A stretch of 7,942 nucleotides of DNA from PVC group bacterium (GTDB lineage: Bacteria > Verrucomicrobiota > Kiritimatiellia > SS1-B-03-39 > UBA6053). The DNA is taken from the NCBI GenBank assembly GCA_003565035.1, contig PXDP01000076.1, forward strand, positions 1-7,942, in the 5' to 3' direction. Made by a program: the position numbers and the translations under genes. How positions within the stretch are numbered: position 1 is the first letter of the stretch; every line of letters begins with the position of its first letter. Positions 5,811-7,942 of this stretch are shown one piece after another. The notes below the pieces were generated by a model. That model ran no database searches and was not told the DNA's origin. It saw only the letters and a program-made list of their open reading frames with translations.

Positions 5811-6475
5811 GACCGGACCTCCTCGGCATGAATTTCAGGGACTTGGATGATACCATCCACCATTTCCGCCGGGAAGAACATGGGGCGGTTTTCCTTTTCC
5901 CCAAATGCAATGTCCAGAAGCATCCACCCCAATGAACGTGATTCTTCGATAGGGATTTCGTCGTTGTCAGCGAAAGAAAATTCAGCGGGGAATTCACGAC
6001 ATCCCAAATAGGGACGGTGGAAGCATTGCCCTTTCTCCATTCTTCTGCGAAACATTTGCTCAAATTTTACTAACGTATCCCCCTCACCTGCTTTGTCGGT
6101 CATTCGGAAAGAGGCATGCACGGTGTAGGCAACGTCCTTCAGGAAAAGCCCGGCGCGTTGTTGGCGGGTATCTTCGATATGAATACCCAGATTTCCGCTT
6201 CCTTTTTTCATGGCACTTTTTGCCGAACTGGTACTGGCAATGGCGCTGACCTCGTTGCGTCGAACCGAAGTCCAACGAATGGGTTTAAGGACATCGATTT
6301 GATGAATTTGCCATTGAATTGCAGGTTTCCAGAGCACGGCCTCCAATACCCCCCGTGCCGCAGAAGGCGTCATGACATCATAACTCACCCGTTCCACTTT
6401 CATTTCCGGGCGAGTGAAACAGGCATAGTCACCGGTCATTTTTACTCGAAAGGTTTCGCTTTGTGATCTGGTCAT
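5807..6475 (-). CDS. cas5c: Type I-C Cas5c, crRNA-processing endoribonuclease
   Basis: This 222-residue protein belongs to the Cas5d (type I-C) family. It replaces Cas6 in this subtype: it cleaves the repeat RNA at the 3' base of its hairpin and stays bound to the crRNA 5' handle in the effector. Family segments are GDYACFTRPEMKVERVSYDV near 15-34, TPSAARGVLEAVLWKPAIQW at about 36-55 and the C-terminal CFHRPYLGCREF at about 151-162. The absence of cas6 fits this role. AGGAGA at 6480-6485, 4 nt before the ATG, supports the start. It lies 34 bp after cas3 and its stop overlaps cas8c in ATGA. I did not assign individual catalytic residues. Confidence 0.96.
   Translation of the reverse strand: MTRSQSETFRVKMTGDYACFTRPEMKVERVSYDVMTPSAARGVLEAVLWKPAIQWQIHQIDVLKPIRWTSVRRNEVSAIASTSSAKSAMKKGSGNLGIHIEDTRQQRAGLFLKDVAYTVHASFRMTDKAGEGDTLVKFEQMFRRRMEKGQCFHRPYLGCREFPAEFSFADNDEIPIEESRSLGWMLLDIAFGEKENRPMFFPAEMVDGIIQVPEIHAEEVRS
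5818..5823 (-). promoter_or_regulatory. Shine-Dalgarno of cas8c
   Basis: A perfect AGGAGG lies 7 nt before the first cas8c ATG, inside the last codons of cas5c. It supports the 5810 start. Confidence 0.8.
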
Positions 6476-6479
6476 GGAT

Positions 6480-6485
6480 TCTCCT
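6480..6485 (-). promoter_or_regulatory. Shine-Dalgarno of cas5c
   Basis: AGGAGA lies 4 nt upstream of the cas5c ATG, in the 34-bp gap after cas3. It decides the cas5c start and shows that cas5c has its own initiation signal. Confidence 0.75.
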
Positions 6486-6509
6486 GTTTCAGGCGTGGGT
6501 TTAACTTTA

Positions 6510-7942
6510 TCATATTCTCATGGCTCCATCGTGTTTGTATACATCTAGCATTTCATCGGGGAGCAGAAGTCCCACGTCCTGATGATAGGCGTTGGAGGCA
6601 CTTTGCATGAACACATCCGGAAAACGGCGAGGATCTACAGGGCGGATGTAATCCAGGTCCTGCATCCGCTGATGCTCTTTGGCGGGAATGTTGACGGTGT
6701 AGCGTTGTAATTTCCGGAAAAGTATGCGGGGGTTTCCTCTTTCGGCCACCAAATCATCCAGGATCTTCATGGCCTGGTCATACAAGACGATCACCGACTT
6801 TTGCCATCCGTCATCGATAAGCTTAAATGCTTCCGCTGCTGAACGAAATTTGTATTCAAACCTTGTGGGCGTGTTGAGCAGTTTGGTTATGCCTTTGGCA
6901 TCCAGGTTTTCTTCACCACGTGTCCAAAACAAATCCCGGAAAAACTGTCTGAAATTTTCATGTGAAAAAAGATCGTCGAGGTTGTCACGGGAGATGGCGG
7001 CGACACCCAGATCTGTGGGAGCCCGTAAATCCGAGGGTGGTTTGGATTCGGCGCGGAATACGATAAAGTCACCTTTTTCGATACGTCCTTCACGATTACA
7101 TCTCCCTGCTGCCTGAGCCAGAGAATCAAGACCGGCTACAGCGCGATAGACGACAGGAAAATCGATATCCACTCCGGCTTCAACCAGTTGAGTGCTGACC
7201 ACTCTCGAATTTTGGCCATTTTGAAGGCGATTCTGAATTTGTTTTAAAACGTCCGTTCGGTGAGCCCCGCACATGCGGGTGGAGAGGTGGAAACGATCAT
7301 CGGTCAAAGAGAAAAATAGTTCTTTGGCATCGGCTTTATTGTGAACAATGCACAGCACCTGCGGGTAGGATTGCAATTCTTCCGCGAGATTCTGCAAAGC
7401 AAAAGGATTTGGCCAAGTGGGATGTCGGGTAAGTTTGACCCGTTTTAGGCGTTTTTGCAGTTCGTTGGGGTTTTGGATGATTTCCTTAGGCTCCAAACCG
7501 TTTCGCAATCCACCTGCCTCCGAACTGTCCAACGCAGGTTGAGTGGCGGTACAGAGCACGGGTGTGACTCCAAACCCTTCATGCAGGGAACGGATACAAT
7601 TCACCACTGGCTGCAGGAAAGGTTGTGGGAGGTTTTGAGCCTCGTCGAAAATCACCACGGAATTGGCGATGTTGTGTAGCTTGCGGCATCGGGAGGTTCT
7701 GTTTGCAAAGAGAGATTCAAAAAATTGAACCGATGTTGTGACGATGATGGGCATGTCCCAGTTATCGGAGGCTAAACGTAGAGCCACGGTTTCACGGGAT
7801 TCGTCCTCGGGTTCCACGTTGCTATGGTGCTCAAGTACAGCATTCTCGAAGCCGGGAATCTCCCTGAACACATTCGCGGTTTGTTCGATGATGCTGGTGT
7901 ATGGGATAACGTAAATGATTCGATGTTTTTGGTGCTGAATCG
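6510..7942 (-). CDS. cas3: Cas3 helicase-nuclease (type I-C), 5' end missing
   Basis: The visible frame encodes about the last 476 residues of Cas3, the effector that degrades target DNA once Cascade has formed an R-loop. The frame is open to the right edge, with RIIYVIPYTSIIEQTANV before the GTG at 7869-7871, so that GTG is internal and not the start. Superfamily 2 helicase motifs are present: VVIFDEAQN (motif II, with DEAQ at 7635-7646), CTATQP (motif III), TQLVEAGVDIDFP (motif V) and LAQAAGRCNREGR (motif VI). The Walker A motif and the N-terminal HD nuclease domain lie outside the window, so nuclease competence cannot be judged. The C-terminal domain ends normally with TGA at 6510. The operon promoter is also outside the window. 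Confidence 0.96.
   Translation of the reverse strand, partial: IQHQKHRIIYVIPYTSIIEQTANVFREIPGFENAVLEHHSNVEPEDESRETVALRLASDNWDMPIIVTTSVQFFESLFANRTSRCRKLHNIANSVVIFDEAQNLPQPFLQPVVNCIRSLHEGFGVTPVLCTATQPALDSSEAGGLRNGLEPKEIIQNPNELQKRLKRVKLTRHPTWPNPFALQNLAEELQSYPQVLCIVHNKADAKELFFSLTDDRFHLSTRMCGAHRTDVLKQIQNRLQNGQNSRVVSTQLVEAGVDIDFPVVYRAVAGLDSLAQAAGRCNREGRIEKGDFIVFRAESKPPSDLRAPTDLGVAAISRDNLDDLFSHENFRQFFRDLFWTRGEENLDAKGITKLLNTPTRFEYKFRSAAEAFKLIDDGWQKSVIVLYDQAMKILDDLVAERGNPRILFRKLQRYTVNIPAKEHQRMQDLDYIRPVDPRRFPDVFMQSASNAYHQDVGLLLPDEMLDVYKHDGAMRI

Noticed and set aside
7869..7871. GTG as the start of a 453-residue Cas3
   Set aside because: The frame stays open to the right edge and encodes conserved Cas3 sequence (YVIPYTSIIEQ) upstream, so this is an internal codon of a gene cut by the window.

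Overview
The window holds almost all of a type I-C CRISPR-Cas locus, encoded entirely on the minus strand. Read in transcription order (right to left), it contains cas3 (5' end cut off by the window edge), cas5c, cas8c with an internal start for the small subunit Cas11c, cas7c, an accessory nuclease gene not normally part of type I-C, cas4, cas1, cas2, a leader of about 175 bp, and the first repeat of the CRISPR array. The array runs off the left edge. There is no gene-free stretch over 300 bases: the two non-coding intervals of note are the leader (43-217) and a 105-bp gap with an inverted repeat (3053-3157).

Interference module (about 3158-7942): Cas3 is the helicase-nuclease. Cas5c cuts pre-crRNA and holds the crRNA 5' handle. 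Cas8c is the large subunit, and an in-frame ATG with its own Shine-Dalgarno inside cas8c should yield Cas11c. Cas7c is the crRNA-backbone subunit. Adaptation module (218-2189): Cas4 selects and trims PAM-containing prespacers, and Cas1-Cas2 integrate them next to the leader. The genes form one tight chain: 34 bp between cas3 and cas5c, ATGA overlaps at cas5c/cas8c, nuclease/cas4 and cas4/cas1, an 8-bp overlap at cas8c/cas7c, and 8 bp between cas1 and cas2. One polycistronic mRNA is expected.

The unusual element lies exactly at the junction of the two modules. A 288-residue protein (2186-3052) combines N-terminal HEAT-like helical repeats, a four-cysteine zinc-ribbon-like knuckle and a C-terminal PD-(D/E)XK-type nuclease domain. 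Its stop codon overlaps the cas4 start, so it looks integrated into the operon. Between it and cas7c is a strong inverted repeat (19 paired positions, one bulge) next to a perfect 14-bp palindrome. This could be a REP/MITE-like dispersed element or an mRNA structure separating interference from adaptation genes.

The organism cannot be named from the sequence. It is a bacterium of medium to fairly high GC. The adaptation genes and accessory nuclease look richer in GC than cas3/cas5c/cas8c, which suggests that the modules have partly different histories. The element between the modules vaguely resembles intergenic repeats I associate with PVC-group or Kiritimatiellota-type genomes, but this is a weak impression and not evidence.
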